A stretch of DNA of 64,000 bases from Wenzhouxiangellaceae bacterium. GTDB lineage: Bacteria > Pseudomonadota > Gammaproteobacteria > Xanthomonadales > Wenzhouxiangellaceae. The stretch spans positions 24,498 through 88,497 of the forward strand of contig JANQPN010000027.1 in the NCBI GenBank assembly GCA_028289455.1, read 5' to 3'. The notes beneath the pieces are model-generated. The model was not told the origin of the DNA and made no database searches. It saw only the letters and a list, made by a program, of their open reading frames with translations. Positions 36,787 through 46,575 of the stretch are shown piece after piece. A program made the position numbers and the translations under genes. Numbering within the stretch: the first letter of the stretch is position 1; every line of letters begins with the position of its first letter.

Positions 36787-38487
36787 ATGAATAAGCAGTG
36801 TTTAAGGTTTTTGATAGGCGCGTTGGTGACAACGGGCAGCAGCGCGCTGGTGGCGCAGGATTTTGAGTTTGCCAATGACGGAAGTCTGACAGCGCCGATT
36901 TATCGTTATGGAGACACCGCCGGTAACGGTCAGTTTTGGGATGGCCGGGAGCTGGGTAACAACAACCTGCAATTCCAGTATAGCGGTGCCGGACAGGCAG
37001 GTACTTATTTATTTGGTATCGATGGAACATTCACCACGCCATCCATCAATGTATTGAATGGTTCAACATTCGGCAACATCATCTTTGGCGATACTGCCGG
37101 AAATGGACAGGTCTGGAATGCCGCTGAACTGGTTGATAACAACCTGCAGTTCCAATACAGCGGTAATGGTCAGGCCGGTACTTTCCTGTTTGGCCTGGAC
37201 GGCCGTTTCACCGCGCCTATTTTCCGCTTCGGTGATACCGCCGGTAACGGTCAGTTCTGGGATGCTCAGGAATTAGGCGACAACAACCTGCAGGTTCAAT
37301 ATACCGGTGCCGGTCAGGCGGGAACCTATTTGTTCGGCCTCAACGGTACGTTTACCTCACCTGTTGTTGAGTGGGCTGATAACACCACCAACCCCAACGG
37401 GCAAACCTGGACATCCCTGGAGCTGGCTGATCAGGATCTGCAGATTCAGTACTCCGGACTGGCTCAGGCCGGCACTTATAACTTTGGTGTTGATGGTACT
37501 TTTACTGCACCGATTGTGCAGCTGGGTGATACCGGCGGTAACAGCCAGTTCTGGGATTTGGAAGAGCTGGCCAATAACGCTTTTCAGATTCAGTACAGTG
37601 GTGCAGGTCAGGCCGGCACCTATAACTTTGGTGTGGACGGTACCTTTACTGCACCGATTGTGCAGCTTGGCGATACAGGCGGCAACAATCAGTTCTGGGA
37701 TCTGGAAGAACTGGCCAATAACGCATTTCAGATTCAGTACAGCGGCGCAGGCCAGGCCGGAACCTATAACTTCGGCGTAGACGGTACGTTTACCACACCG
37801 ATTCTGCAGCTGGGCGATACTGCCGGTAACAACCAGTTCTGGGATCTTGAGGAACTGGGCGATAACACCTTTCAGATTCAGTACAGTGGTGCCGGTCAGG
37901 CCGGTACATTTCTGTTTGGTGTAGACGGTATTCTTGAAGCACCTGTATTCCAGCCTGCCGATACCGGTGGCAATGGCCAGGTATGGACCATTGAGGAGCT
38001 GGCCGATAATAACCTGGAAATTTTCTATTCCGGCAATCCTGGTCCTGAAGTGCCTACCTACATATTTGGTGTAAACGGCACTTTGACAGTTCCTACCCTG
38101 GTGCAGACATCAGACGCAAAATTCAAGGAAAACATCGAACCATTAAATAATGCTCTGGATACGATCAATGCCCTTGAAGGTATCCGTTTTACCTGGAAAG
38201 ACTCCGGCCGGGAATCTATTGGCTTTGTGGCTCAGGACATCGAGCAGGTTGTGCCCCAGCTGGTACATACCGGTACCGATGGTTCCAAAGCAGTGGAATA
38301 CAGCAAACTGGTTGCTGTACTGGTGGAAGCATTGAAGGAACAGCAAAACCTGCTGGACCAGCAGTCACAGGAGCTGGCAGCTTTTCGCACTGAAATGGAG
38401 TCTGTCCGTGAGCTGAAAGCCGATCTGGAATGGTTGAACCATGCCCTGGTGCCGGAAAGCCTGCAGCTGACTCAGACCAGTCGGTAA
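36787..38487 (+). CDS. Exported tandem-repeat protein with C-terminal S74 chaperone domain
   Basis: The ATG at 36787 follows GGAGTAGGTGAG and starts a signal peptide (FLIGALVTTGSSALVA, cleavage before QDF). The 566-residue product has eight repeats of about 48 residues (consensus GDTxGNxQFWDxEELxxNxx, then QYSGAGQAGTYxFGVDG). Residues 442-541 form a Peptidase_S74 (endosialidase-chaperone) domain starting SDAKFKENIEPL, with Ser442 and Lys445/Lys447 in place for self-cleavage, then GIRFTWKDSG and GFVAQDIEQVVPQLV. A coiled coil ends the protein. S74 domains trimerise phage tail fibres and then cut themselves off; here no phage genes are near. A trimeric surface fibre is inferred. Confidence 0.85.
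   Translation: MNKQCLRFLIGALVTTGSSALVAQDFEFANDGSLTAPIYRYGDTAGNGQFWDGRELGNNNLQFQYSGAGQAGTYLFGIDGTFTTPSINVLNGSTFGNIIFGDTAGNGQVWNAAELVDNNLQFQYSGNGQAGTFLFGLDGRFTAPIFRFGDTAGNGQFWDAQELGDNNLQVQYTGAGQAGTYLFGLNGTFTSPVVEWADNTTNPNGQTWTSLELADQDLQIQYSGLAQAGTYNFGVDGTFTAPIVQLGDTGGNSQFWDLEELANNAFQIQYSGAGQAGTYNFGVDGTFTAPIVQLGDTGGNNQFWDLEELANNAFQIQYSGAGQAGTYNFGVDGTFTTPILQLGDTAGNNQFWDLEELGDNTFQIQYSGAGQAGTFLFGVDGILEAPVFQPADTGGNGQVWTIEELADNNLEIFYSGNPGPEVPTYIFGVNGTLTVPTLVQTSDAKFKENIEPLNNALDTINALEGIRFTWKDSGRESIGFVAQDIEQVVPQLVHTGTDGSKAVEYSKLVAVLVEALKEQQNLLDQQSQELAAFRTEMESVRELKADLEWLNHALVPESLQLTQTSR
36892..38090 (+). repeat. Eight 48-residue (about 144-bp) tandem repeats
   Basis: Units 5, 6 and 7 begin at 37507, 37651 and 37795, exactly 144 bp apart, and are nearly identical in DNA; the outer units are more diverged. 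Unit 2 carries a small extra insertion. The pattern suggests recent duplication inside the gene and possible length variation. Confidence 0.9.
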
Positions 38488-38498
38488 TGGTGACTATC

Positions 38499-39905
38499 AT
38501 GATAAGCAAATACCGGCATATTTTATGTTTGCTGCTGATGCTGTTGAGCATAACCGGTTGGGCGCAGTCGAATCTGGTCAATAACGGTGCATCGATCAGT
38601 ATTGCTGATGGTGTCAATGTCATAGTTGCAGACAGTGTGATTAATGGTGCAGGAGGTCTGTTTGATAATGCAGGCACTGTGACCATTGACGGAGACTTCA
38701 CCAATAATGGCGGCAACCCTGCGTTTACGGTTGGAGCCGGGACGGTTGATCTGGCCGGCACCGGCGAGCAAACCATCGGTGGCAGCAGTGTCACCAGTTT
38801 CAATGTGCTTAACTTTTCCGGGGCAGGCAATAAACTGCTGGCCACTGATATTGCGGTGACTGACACCATAGACCTGGTTAACGCCAGCCTGGCGCTGCAG
38901 AGCAATACCTTATCAATCCAGTCTGCAGATACCACTGCGATCAGTACCAGTAGTGGACAGATAATCAGTGAATCAACTGATGCGGCAGGAATTGTTGATT
39001 GGGCAATAGGTGCGGCCACAGGTGTATTCAGTATTCCGTTTGCAACGCTGACAGGCACACCGGTTACTGTTACAGCCAGTATCAACGCTCCCGGTACAGG
39101 TGACGGCAGCGTCAGCTTTGCCACCTACCCGACAGCCGCAGATAACCTGCCGCTGCCGCCGGGTGCGACCGATCTGGATATTCTGGATGCAGTTACCGAT
39201 GACGCCGATGTTGCGGTAAACCGATTCTGGGTGGCCAGCAGCGCGGGTTTTGCTACGCCACCTGCCTATACCTTGAGTGTCAGTCCCGACCCTGCCAATG
39301 ATCTGGCATTCAGTGCCGGTGAACTGGACGGTAATCTGGCTGGTGTACAGTTTGTAACCGGTGATTGGATGGATGGTAATGGCGGCAGCGTGCCGGCTGG
39401 TTCCAGCGTTGATGTGGAAATAACCACAGCAGGAGCCACACCAGTGGCAATAACCGGCATCAACGATGAACCGGCATTCGTATTAAACGCGGAAGAAGGT
39501 GTGTTCGTTGGAAATTCCACTGAAACGCAAACCATTCCGGATTTTGCCACGGATATTGACCTCGGAGCGCTGGATGATATTGAGCAGCAGGCCAACTTTG
39601 TAGTTGAAGTGAGTAACCCTGAACTATTTGCTGTACAGCCCAGCATCAACAGTGACGGAACACTGGATTTTGTTGCCGGTCCGAATGCTGCCGGGAGTGA
39701 TCCAGCAGAAATAACAGTAACGCTTACCGATGGCGGAGGGACTGAATTTGGTGGCGTTGACAGCTCGGAGAGCCAGACATTTTTCATCCTGTTTGATGTA
39801 ATAGAAGTCCCGGCTCTGTCACCGGTCGGACTTGGCATTCTGTTCCTGCTGTTGGTGCTGCTGGCCGGCATTGCACCACCTGCAAGGCTTAGAGCGCTGC
39901 GCTGA
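38499..39905 (+). CDS. Exported beta protein with IPTL-CTERM-like sorting tail
   Basis: The start at 38499 (MISKYRHILCLLLMLLS) begins a signal peptide cut near WAQ; GGTGA lies 5 bases upstream. The first 130 residues are a low-complexity beta-helix-like stretch (VNNGASISIADGVNVIVAD). Residues about 325-430 resemble a cadherin-like tandem domain (QPSINSDGTLDFVAGPN, VTLTDGGGTEFGGVDS). The end is VPALSPVGLGILFLLLVLLAG followed by an Arg-rich tail, split here as motif, helix and Arg cluster; this matches the layout of IPTL-CTERM sorting signals. It is 12 bases after the S74 gene and probably in the same operon. Confidence 0.78.
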   Translation: MISKYRHILCLLLMLLSITGWAQSNLVNNGASISIADGVNVIVADSVINGAGGLFDNAGTVTIDGDFTNNGGNPAFTVGAGTVDLAGTGEQTIGGSSVTSFNVLNFSGAGNKLLATDIAVTDTIDLVNASLALQSNTLSIQSADTTAISTSSGQIISESTDAAGIVDWAIGAATGVFSIPFATLTGTPVTVTASINAPGTGDGSVSFATYPTAADNLPLPPGATDLDILDAVTDDADVAVNRFWVASSAGFATPPAYTLSVSPDPANDLAFSAGELDGNLAGVQFVTGDWMDGNGGSVPAGSSVDVEITTAGATPVAITGINDEPAFVLNAEEGVFVGNSTETQTIPDFATDIDLGALDDIEQQANFVVEVSNPELFAVQPSINSDGTLDFVAGPNAAGSDPAEITVTLTDGGGTEFGGVDSSESQTFFILFDVIEVPALSPVGLGILFLLLVLLAGIAPPARLRALR

Positions 39906-39932
39906 CCGTCCCCTTACCGGTTAGAGAGTGCT

Positions 39933-39961
39933 ACACCGGTGGATCTTCCACCGGTGTTTTT
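39933..39961 (+). terminator. Strong rho-independent terminator after the S74/IPTL pair
   Basis: A perfect 11-bp stem (ACACCGGTGGA / TCCACCGGTGT) with loop TCT runs into TTTTT, 28 bases after the stop at 39905 and before the convergent giant gene. Confidence 0.93.
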
Positions 39962-39986
39962 CAAGCGATTTTGAGTATTAGCCACT

Positions 39987-42900
39987 TCACTCAAATCCAT
40001 TAACGAAAATATCTTCAGACAACGCAATCAGTGCTTCTGCAATCAGGATTGCATTTGATGCGGGATCATCATAACGGGCGACCAAGGCAGCGCCTAATGG
40101 CGCCAATAATCGGTCAGTGACGTCATCGCTGGAATTCGGATCAAAGATCACTGAACCAATGAATACGCCTGTATCGGTGCCGGTTTCTGTCAGCGTTACT
40201 TCAATACCAGCAGTGTCCAGATTGCTCCAAACCCGGACATTGGCATTATCGGCAATGCTTGGATTAATGTTGGCAGAGTCAAACTCAAGAATTATGCTCC
40301 CGGTGCTGCCGGGAGTATAACGATCTTGGTCAAAACGCAAAGGAGATGGCTCAAAATCATTAGCATTCAAAGAGCTGGTAGTGCAGGCTTCGGCCAATAC
40401 ATCGGTAACCAATAATCCGGGCTGTTCGGTTAGCAAAGTAAGGTTGCGTAAACTGTAAGGGCCATTACTGTTGCTGTTGGCTATATCAGCACTTAAAAAC
40501 ATCAAGTCCAAGTTGCGCGTACCAGCGGGTAAAGTCACTGTCTGACTTTGCGCATGGGCGATAAACTGCCCGTTGGCATCGAACAAGTTGCCTGCTATCG
40601 CGTAGCTATTGGTGCTGGTGATATTGGCAGTTATGCCTAAATCCAACCTGTCGATCAGGTTGTCAGAGTCATTGTCTACGGCGCTTTCAGTACAGCCAGG
40701 AACCAAAGTGGATGCGTTTTCCAGTGAGTTTGCTATGGCGATCTGGGCATTGGTTTTATCGAACCAGGCCAAACGGGTTTGATTGCCTGAAAGTGCCGAA
40801 GCCGGGAATAGTTGAACACTGCTGTCATCAGTTAACGCATTCACTGCCGGGGGACCGTTAAACGGCATTCTGGTGTTGGGCAGGGTTAATGTTTGAGAGA
40901 ATAAATTACCGCTATAACCGTTGCCGTCTCCGGCCTGTTCGTCGAAGCTGCGGTAAATAACGGTGGCTACATTGAAATCATCTACCGTAACGGTTGGGTC
41001 TTCTATGAATTGTTCAGATTCGGCCAATAAGACTGCTCCACTCCATACACCGCTTTCATATAGCGCGTAGTAAAGTTGATCAGTAGTCGCTTGCTTGTCG
41101 ATCCATACTGCAATAAAGCGCTCAATATCGTAGCCGCTGATGTCAGCCATCTGTGTATAAGAGGCATTCGAGGCATTGCTATAAAGCGTTTGCTTGGCTG
41201 ACCAGCTGCTGCCGTTAAAAATCGAAAAAACCAGTCGTGCATCGATATTGGTGGTATCCAGGTTTGAGCCTCCATCAATCGTGCCATCATCACCGACGGG
41301 CAGCCCGGGATCCACAAAAAGCTCGCCATCCGCATCTTCGCTCCACACGGCAATAGTAGTCCCGTTGCGACTGGCGACAGCAGGCATATAGTCTGCTGAA
41401 CTATCATTACTTACAGGAATTGTTGCGGACCAGGAATTATTGGACGCACTGAATACTGCGCTATGAATTTCCCAATCAGTTCTAGTCAACGGATCATTGG
41501 TCGAATCATTGTCGTGTACCCATACAGCAATAGCTTCATTGTTACTGGCGTCATAGCTAATAGCTGCTGAACCATCACCCGTGTTGTCTGCGGTTAAATC
41601 AGCAGGTGCCGTCCAGGATTCGGAATTACTATCCCATGCAGACCAGGCAATTTCCTGTTCATTAATGATATCGCCAAGTTGAGACAAACTGGGTGAGCCG
41701 CCATTGCTGGTCCATACCGCGACCGCATCGCCATCACTTAATAAGGCTACGGCCGGGTCCATTTCCCAGCGGTTGTCCGGTGTTGGTGTAGCCCGGAGTG
41801 GTGTAGCGGTACTCAGGCCGGTGCCATCATCGTATTGGAATAAAAGTTCCGGATTGGGTGAAGCTACACCGACATTTTCTGTAAAAAGCAACATTGCCCG
41901 CCCGGTAGCGTCACCCGCTAAGGCATGGGTGCTGATAAAAGTGGAATCGGGGTTTTGTAAACCTTGAAGAGCCTGCATCATGGCGAAGTTTTCTTCGATG
42001 CGTGGTTCGATAAAATCACCCCAGGTATAAGGTCCCAGCATAGCAGAGCCGACTTCGGCTGATGCCAGTCCAAAAAATACTGAGGCCTCAACCATGAAAT
42101 CGACCGTCAAACGACCACCAAAACGGGGAAATTCCAATCCATTGTCGGTGCTGTAGGGTAAGTGAATCTGTCCTGCTGCTGTTGGCGTGGCAGTGGCTAC
42201 TGCTTTGGCAAGACCGAACAGGGCGCTGATAGATGCTGCAGCGTTAAGCTGGATTGTAGGTTCGGGACTAAGCAATAGCTGGTCGAATTCTAAATTCTCA
42301 TTCAGGTAAACCCGGCCAACGGCATTGACCTGCAGAATTCCACCGAGATCGATGGCAACGGTCACCGGCACGCCGTAGACAAGGATTGTGCGCCCAAAGC
42401 TTTTTTCGCCTAATGACACAGCAGTTGAAGCACCAATGGTGCCAACTGGTTCATCGGTTGAGTTGAATTCAAAATTTTGATCGAAACCGGCAGATACCGA
42501 GCCAAACAAGGTTACCGGTCGATTAAACAAAGTGATGTCACGCTCGATTCCGCCACTCAATGAAGAGTTGGAATCAATATCGTATCCCGCTTCGAGCATT
42601 AACCTGAAGCCGGTTCCTCCAAGATCACTTTCAGCTCCGCCCAGCAGGGCGACAACATTTTCCACCGCTTCGGTCCAGACAAAGTCTGTGGGGTATTCAA
42701 AGCTGATTTGATATTCACGTTCATTATCGTCAAATTCTGAAGTAATGCCTTCAGCGATAAATTCCACCGCATTAAACCACGCTGGAATGCCAATGGCCTG
42801 TACTGGATAATCCACAGTTACAGAGGAAGGCATACCCCTAACAGTGGTGCGCTGCTGCTGGCCAGATGGCAATGTGACAGTGATCGTGATATCCAATTGA

Positions 42901-45900
42901 TCGGTTTGCATGACATCTTGCATATCAAAGGTTGCCTGGAAAGGTGGGCCGACATCCATTTCACTTTGTCCGGCCAGAGCAAAACTGACTTCGTCCAGGG
43001 TAAAGCCCGTTAAGTCGTCAGGTGCCAGTTCCACTGTGAATTCATTTTGTGCTTCGATGGTCTGCACAAAAGTCCGCAGCTGATTTTCTGCAGGGCGAAA
43101 TGACATCAGTGAATCTGTCAGTTTTATGCCTGCAGCGGTTTGACTAAAATCGGTAAAGTCATTAACAACTGAGCAACCGGCCGGCTGGGTATCAAATTGC
43201 GCCCGCAGGGCATAAGTTCCTCCTGTTTCCCCAAAGGTAAAGCCGGTTCCAGCCTGGTTGGAGGCATTCAGTGGTATGGTGATCCGGCTCATAGCGTTGG
43301 GGTACATGCCCTCATTAACTGTATCGGGCAGGTCGCGGATGGAATATTCAACGCCGCCACAGACCGGGAATTGATTTTCCGCCATCACCAGCATATCAAT
43401 GGGCAAGTCGCTTCCTACCAATCCACCCTGATTATTCCCGCTGACTATGCTCAGGCTTCCGCCGGCTATTTCAATTACCCGTCCGTCAACCGAGCCGACT
43501 GCTGAAACCGGTGCGCCGCCCTGTACTCTGGCAACAACATTGCTGCTGTCCAATGCCGGCCTATAGTCCTCACACAGGCAGGCTGACTCACCCAAATCAA
43601 TAGTGACAATCCAAAATTCGGTTTGACCGGCTGGAATTGGTCTGTCAATGGCATTAAACAATAAGGCGCCGTTATCGGCAGTAAAAAAACGAGCCGGGCT
43701 TAACGTTGAATCTCCGGCATCAACCATACCATTGCCGTTTATGTCGCGAATTAAATTAACTTCTTCCAGGTCAAGCTCATCGTCGCCATCGCCACTGATG
43801 GTCAGGGTAATGTCTTCGACCACGATGGTGTCTTCTGCAGAAGCGGTAAAACTGAAATGTAAGGCAACAATATCGGTGGTAGCGGCAAACTGGTCGGGCA
43901 GATTGGTATTACCCGGGCCTTCAGCCAGCACCAGTGCGGCAGGGTCAAAACCGAAATCAGCGTCGTTAAAATCCTGGCCTGCGCCCAGATTCACCACATG
44001 CGGGTTACTGCCGGCGGTTAGCTGCGCACCAATCAAAGCAGTAACACCATCAACCGGGATATTCACCAGATAATTGGCAGCAGCCAGACTCTGGAAGTCA
44101 TATTCACCCATTGAGCCGGTGTCTTGAGTCTGTATAAAGGTGTCGCTTTCATCCAGCACATTGGGGATGTTGCCATCATCGCGAAATAACTCGACGGAAA
44201 TACCGGCGAAGCCGATATCATTGCCATCCATTACACCATTACCATTAAAGTCCTGAAATACCAGATCACCAATCGAACCATCATCTGACGGTAGTAAAGC
44301 ACTTTCAAAGGCACCCATATCGACAATGCCATTTTGAATTCTTGCCTGGCCGCGCTGGTCAATTGCCAGGCCGCTGGCCAGCGTGTTGCTCCCGGCATTG
44401 ATAGCCTGGCTCTGTGTACCCAGTGCATGAGTCTTGGTAGGGCCGCCGTTATTATTCAACGGCATCAGATCGGCATTGGAACTGAGCAGGTCGCTGGGTA
44501 ATGCCGGGAAACCCGGCAGCACTTCGCCAATGAGATTAAAGCCGCCGGTGTAGACATCACTGACCAGGTCGATTGATGGACTGCCCGAAAAAGTTGTGTC
44601 GATAAAAATATTGTTGCTGAGCTCAATATTGGGTCCCTCCATTCTGGCACCTGTTGCACTATTGGTTGCAGCAACGGTGTTGCTCCGGAAGGTTAGATCA
44701 GTGGCTCTGAGGTTTATGCCGATGTTTCCATTGGTTGAGAATGTTGAGTTCTCAACCGTTACGGATGGATTTAAAAATGTGCTGACCCTAATGGTCTGCA
44801 GCCCACCACCATTGCTGCTGATTTCCGAGCGTCTGACCACTGCGCTGGAACCGGTGCCGATGGCAATACCACTGCTGGTATTACCTGAAATGGTTGTGTC
44901 TTCGATAGTCAGAGCGACACCGTTGTTGGTCAGGCTGGTGGTTCCTCCAACCGATATGCCGGCGCCGTTGTTGCCACTCACGGTACTGTTCAAAATTGAA
45001 ATGTCCATGCTGTTGATATCCACAGCACGAACGTTGATACCATCGCTGGTGCCACCACTGATTGTGGAGTTTTGAATGCTGATCGTATAGTCATCTATCG
45101 GTGATCCGAATGGCACATCAACACGCAGGCTGGCTGCGTTCGGGAAAGCTGCTCCGCTCATCATTAAGCTGGAGTTGGTCATCATCAGGTTGGAGCTGAG
45201 TACCTGCAAAAAGGCATCCGGGCCTTCAAATTGACTGATGTCGATAGTGACCATGGAGTAGTTTCTCAGCGTTACGGCGCCACTCCGGAAAGTTGAGTTG
45301 GTAATGCTGGCAGTAGGTAGCGGTATAGCTGAATCAGCTGTCAATTGCAGGCCGCCCACATCGCTGTTCGAGATGATCAGGTTTTCGGCAAAAGCGCCGG
45401 TTAAATGGGTAATGCTGGCTGTAACATTGCTGTTGAGAATGCTGAGGGATCCTCTACCGGTAGCCACTGTACCGGTTGTGTCAGTGTTGTTAAGGGTGAA
45501 ATCCGCACTGACATTGCTGGCAAAGCTTACCGCTGCATTAACGCCATCTTCGGCATCAATAACAATATTTTCAAATGTTATCTGTTGAGTGGCGAACCCT
45601 TCAATTCTAAAGATACTGTGATCACTCGGGCCGGTGTTATTGGATTTGACTGTAATTTGATTACCGCCATCAATAATCAAATCTTCGGATACGGTGTTGT
45701 GAACCAGAGGCTGTGACAACAGGCTGTGAGTAATCGTGCCGGATACGGAAAACTCAATTGTGTCCAGGCCGGCGGAACCGGCTGCGCAGGTATCTACGGC
45801 TGAGTTGATATTTGCTGCCGTTATCGCTTCGAGTAAAGTGCAGTTGCCGTTATCGGTAAAATCGTCTACTAGAGTGTTGACGGTAATGGTGTTGGCAAAC

Positions 45901-45956
45901 GCTGTTGTACAACAACCACTGATCAGCAGCAAAGCTACCCGCAAAAAAATATTCAT
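39987..45956 (-). CDS. Giant exported beta-helix protein (1,989 residues) with C-terminal FVNGFE tag
   Basis: The N-terminus has a signal peptide ending AFA-N, with an overlapping lipobox-like ISGC (Cys15), so the processing type is ambiguous. Residues 22-60 match the CSLREAI-type start (NTLVDDFTDNGNCTLLEAITAAN, in two motifs) that leads into a right-handed beta-helix to about residue 550. An SdrD-B-like domain follows (GSIGDLVFQDFNGNGVMDG). Later there are beta-sandwich regions and a propeller-like stretch with repeated AVWxxD motifs (about 1270-1650). The last residues are SEDIFVNGFE. It lies 88 bases downstream of the membrane-protein gene paired with an ECF sigma gene. A surface adhesion or enzymatic role is inferred only. 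Confidence 0.82.
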   Translation of the reverse strand: MNIFLRVALLLISGCCTTAFANTITVNTLVDDFTDNGNCTLLEAITAANINSAVDTCAAGSAGLDTIEFSVSGTITHSLLSQPLVHNTVSEDLIIDGGNQITVKSNNTGPSDHSIFRIEGFATQQITFENIVIDAEDGVNAAVSFASNVSADFTLNNTDTTGTVATGRGSLSILNSNVTASITHLTGAFAENLIISNSDVGGLQLTADSAIPLPTASITNSTFRSGAVTLRNYSMVTIDISQFEGPDAFLQVLSSNLMMTNSSLMMSGAAFPNAASLRVDVPFGSPIDDYTISIQNSTISGGTSDGINVRAVDINSMDISILNSTVSGNNGAGISVGGTTSLTNNGVALTIEDTTISGNTSSGIAIGTGSSAVVRRSEISSNGGGLQTIRVSTFLNPSVTVENSTFSTNGNIGINLRATDLTFRSNTVAATNSATGARMEGPNIELSNNIFIDTTFSGSPSIDLVSDVYTGGFNLIGEVLPGFPALPSDLLSSNADLMPLNNNGGPTKTHALGTQSQAINAGSNTLASGLAIDQRGQARIQNGIVDMGAFESALLPSDDGSIGDLVFQDFNGNGVMDGNDIGFAGISVELFRDDGNIPNVLDESDTFIQTQDTGSMGEYDFQSLAAANYLVNIPVDGVTALIGAQLTAGSNPHVVNLGAGQDFNDADFGFDPAALVLAEGPGNTNLPDQFAATTDIVALHFSFTASAEDTIVVEDITLTISGDGDDELDLEEVNLIRDINGNGMVDAGDSTLSPARFFTADNGALLFNAIDRPIPAGQTEFWIVTIDLGESACLCEDYRPALDSSNVVARVQGGAPVSAVGSVDGRVIEIAGGSLSIVSGNNQGGLVGSDLPIDMLVMAENQFPVCGGVEYSIRDLPDTVNEGMYPNAMSRITIPLNASNQAGTGFTFGETGGTYALRAQFDTQPAGCSVVNDFTDFSQTAAGIKLTDSLMSFRPAENQLRTFVQTIEAQNEFTVELAPDDLTGFTLDEVSFALAGQSEMDVGPPFQATFDMQDVMQTDQLDITITVTLPSGQQQRTTVRGMPSSVTVDYPVQAIGIPAWFNAVEFIAEGITSEFDDNEREYQISFEYPTDFVWTEAVENVVALLGGAESDLGGTGFRLMLEAGYDIDSNSSLSGGIERDITLFNRPVTLFGSVSAGFDQNFEFNSTDEPVGTIGASTAVSLGEKSFGRTILVYGVPVTVAIDLGGILQVNAVGRVYLNENLEFDQLLLSPEPTIQLNAAASISALFGLAKAVATATPTAAGQIHLPYSTDNGLEFPRFGGRLTVDFMVEASVFFGLASAEVGSAMLGPYTWGDFIEPRIEENFAMMQALQGLQNPDSTFISTHALAGDATGRAMLLFTENVGVASPNPELLFQYDDGTGLSTATPLRATPTPDNRWEMDPAVALLSDGDAVAVWTSNGGSPSLSQLGDIINEQEIAWSAWDSNSESWTAPADLTADNTGDGSAAISYDASNNEAIAVWVHDNDSTNDPLTRTDWEIHSAVFSASNNSWSATIPVSNDSSADYMPAVASRNGTTIAVWSEDADGELFVDPGLPVGDDGTIDGGSNLDTTNIDARLVFSIFNGSSWSAKQTLYSNASNASYTQMADISGYDIERFIAVWIDKQATTDQLYYALYESGVWSGAVLLAESEQFIEDPTVTVDDFNVATVIYRSFDEQAGDGNGYSGNLFSQTLTLPNTRMPFNGPPAVNALTDDSSVQLFPASALSGNQTRLAWFDKTNAQIAIANSLENASTLVPGCTESAVDNDSDNLIDRLDLGITANITSTNSYAIAGNLFDANGQFIAHAQSQTVTLPAGTRNLDLMFLSADIANSNSNGPYSLRNLTLLTEQPGLLVTDVLAEACTTSSLNANDFEPSPLRFDQDRYTPGSTGSIILEFDSANINPSIADNANVRVWSNLDTAGIEVTLTETGTDTGVFIGSVIFDPNSSDDVTDRLLAPLGAALVARYDDPASNAILIAEALIALSEDIFVNGFE

Positions 45957-46044
45957 ACTGCACCGATTTATTCAACTGGTTTCTCTATATGTCAAAACAG
46001 TTGGTTTCGTTACAGCCATATCGATTGGCAGGTAGATCGTCGTT

Positions 46045-46575
46045 TTATTCCTCGCTTACATCTGCTGTTTTTTGCAACTCGCTATACAGCAGCTCCAAAC
46101 GTGCCAGGGCCTGCTCGGTTTCTCGTTGTTTGTCCAGCACAGCCGCGTAGTTTTTTTCAAATTCCGCTATCTGCGTATACTGCTGTTCAATCTGCCGCTG
46201 TTGTTTGATCAGCAAAAAACTCAATAAAAATATACTGGCGGCTGCAACAAATATAGCGCCCCAATTCCGACGCTTGCCACCTGATGGTGCCTGCTGGTTG
46301 CTGACCCATTGATTAATGGTTTCGGAAAACGCTGCTTTATCCTGAAGATTGCTGGAAAGGCTGATTGCATGGCTGATGGTTAATTCCTGATCTGAACTGA
46401 AATCCCCGCCGGTATAGCCATCAATTAATTCTGTTTCCGCGGCCAATAGTTGCTCATAGTAATCATCATCACTTAATAATCGCTTTTCAACCAGGGTACG
46501 CTCGGCTTCATCCAGGCTGTCATCCAGTAATTGGGTTAATACCTGAGCCTGCTTGCTGAGTGGGTTGCTATTCAT
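46045..46575 (-). CDS. Single-pass membrane protein, likely anti-sigma factor
   Basis: The start at 46575 (MNSNPLSKQAQVL) overlaps the sigma gene by 8 bases. The 176-residue product has an N-terminal helical domain (about 1-105; DDSLDEAERTLVEKRLLSDDDYYEQLL) with the layout of anti-sigma cytoplasmic domains but no zinc motif. One membrane helix follows (WGAIFVAAASIFLLSFLLI, about 115-133), then a coiled coil of about 40 residues outside. The gene pairing supports an anti-sigma role. Confidence 0.7.
   Translation of the reverse strand: MNSNPLSKQAQVLTQLLDDSLDEAERTLVEKRLLSDDDYYEQLLAAETELIDGYTGGDFSSDQELTISHAISLSSNLQDKAAFSETINQWVSNQQAPSGGKRRNWGAIFVAAASIFLLSFLLIKQQRQIEQQYTQIAEFEKNYAAVLDKQRETEQALARLELLYSELQKTADVSEE

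Noticed and set aside
36892..38090. Regular repeats that could suggest a CRISPR array
   Set aside because: The 144-bp units are in frame inside a coding gene and have no spacer-repeat structure.
36787..38487. Prophage tail-fibre remnant
   Set aside because: Although S74 domains are typical of phages, the gene has a signal peptide and no phage genes are near; kept as a chromosomal exported protein.
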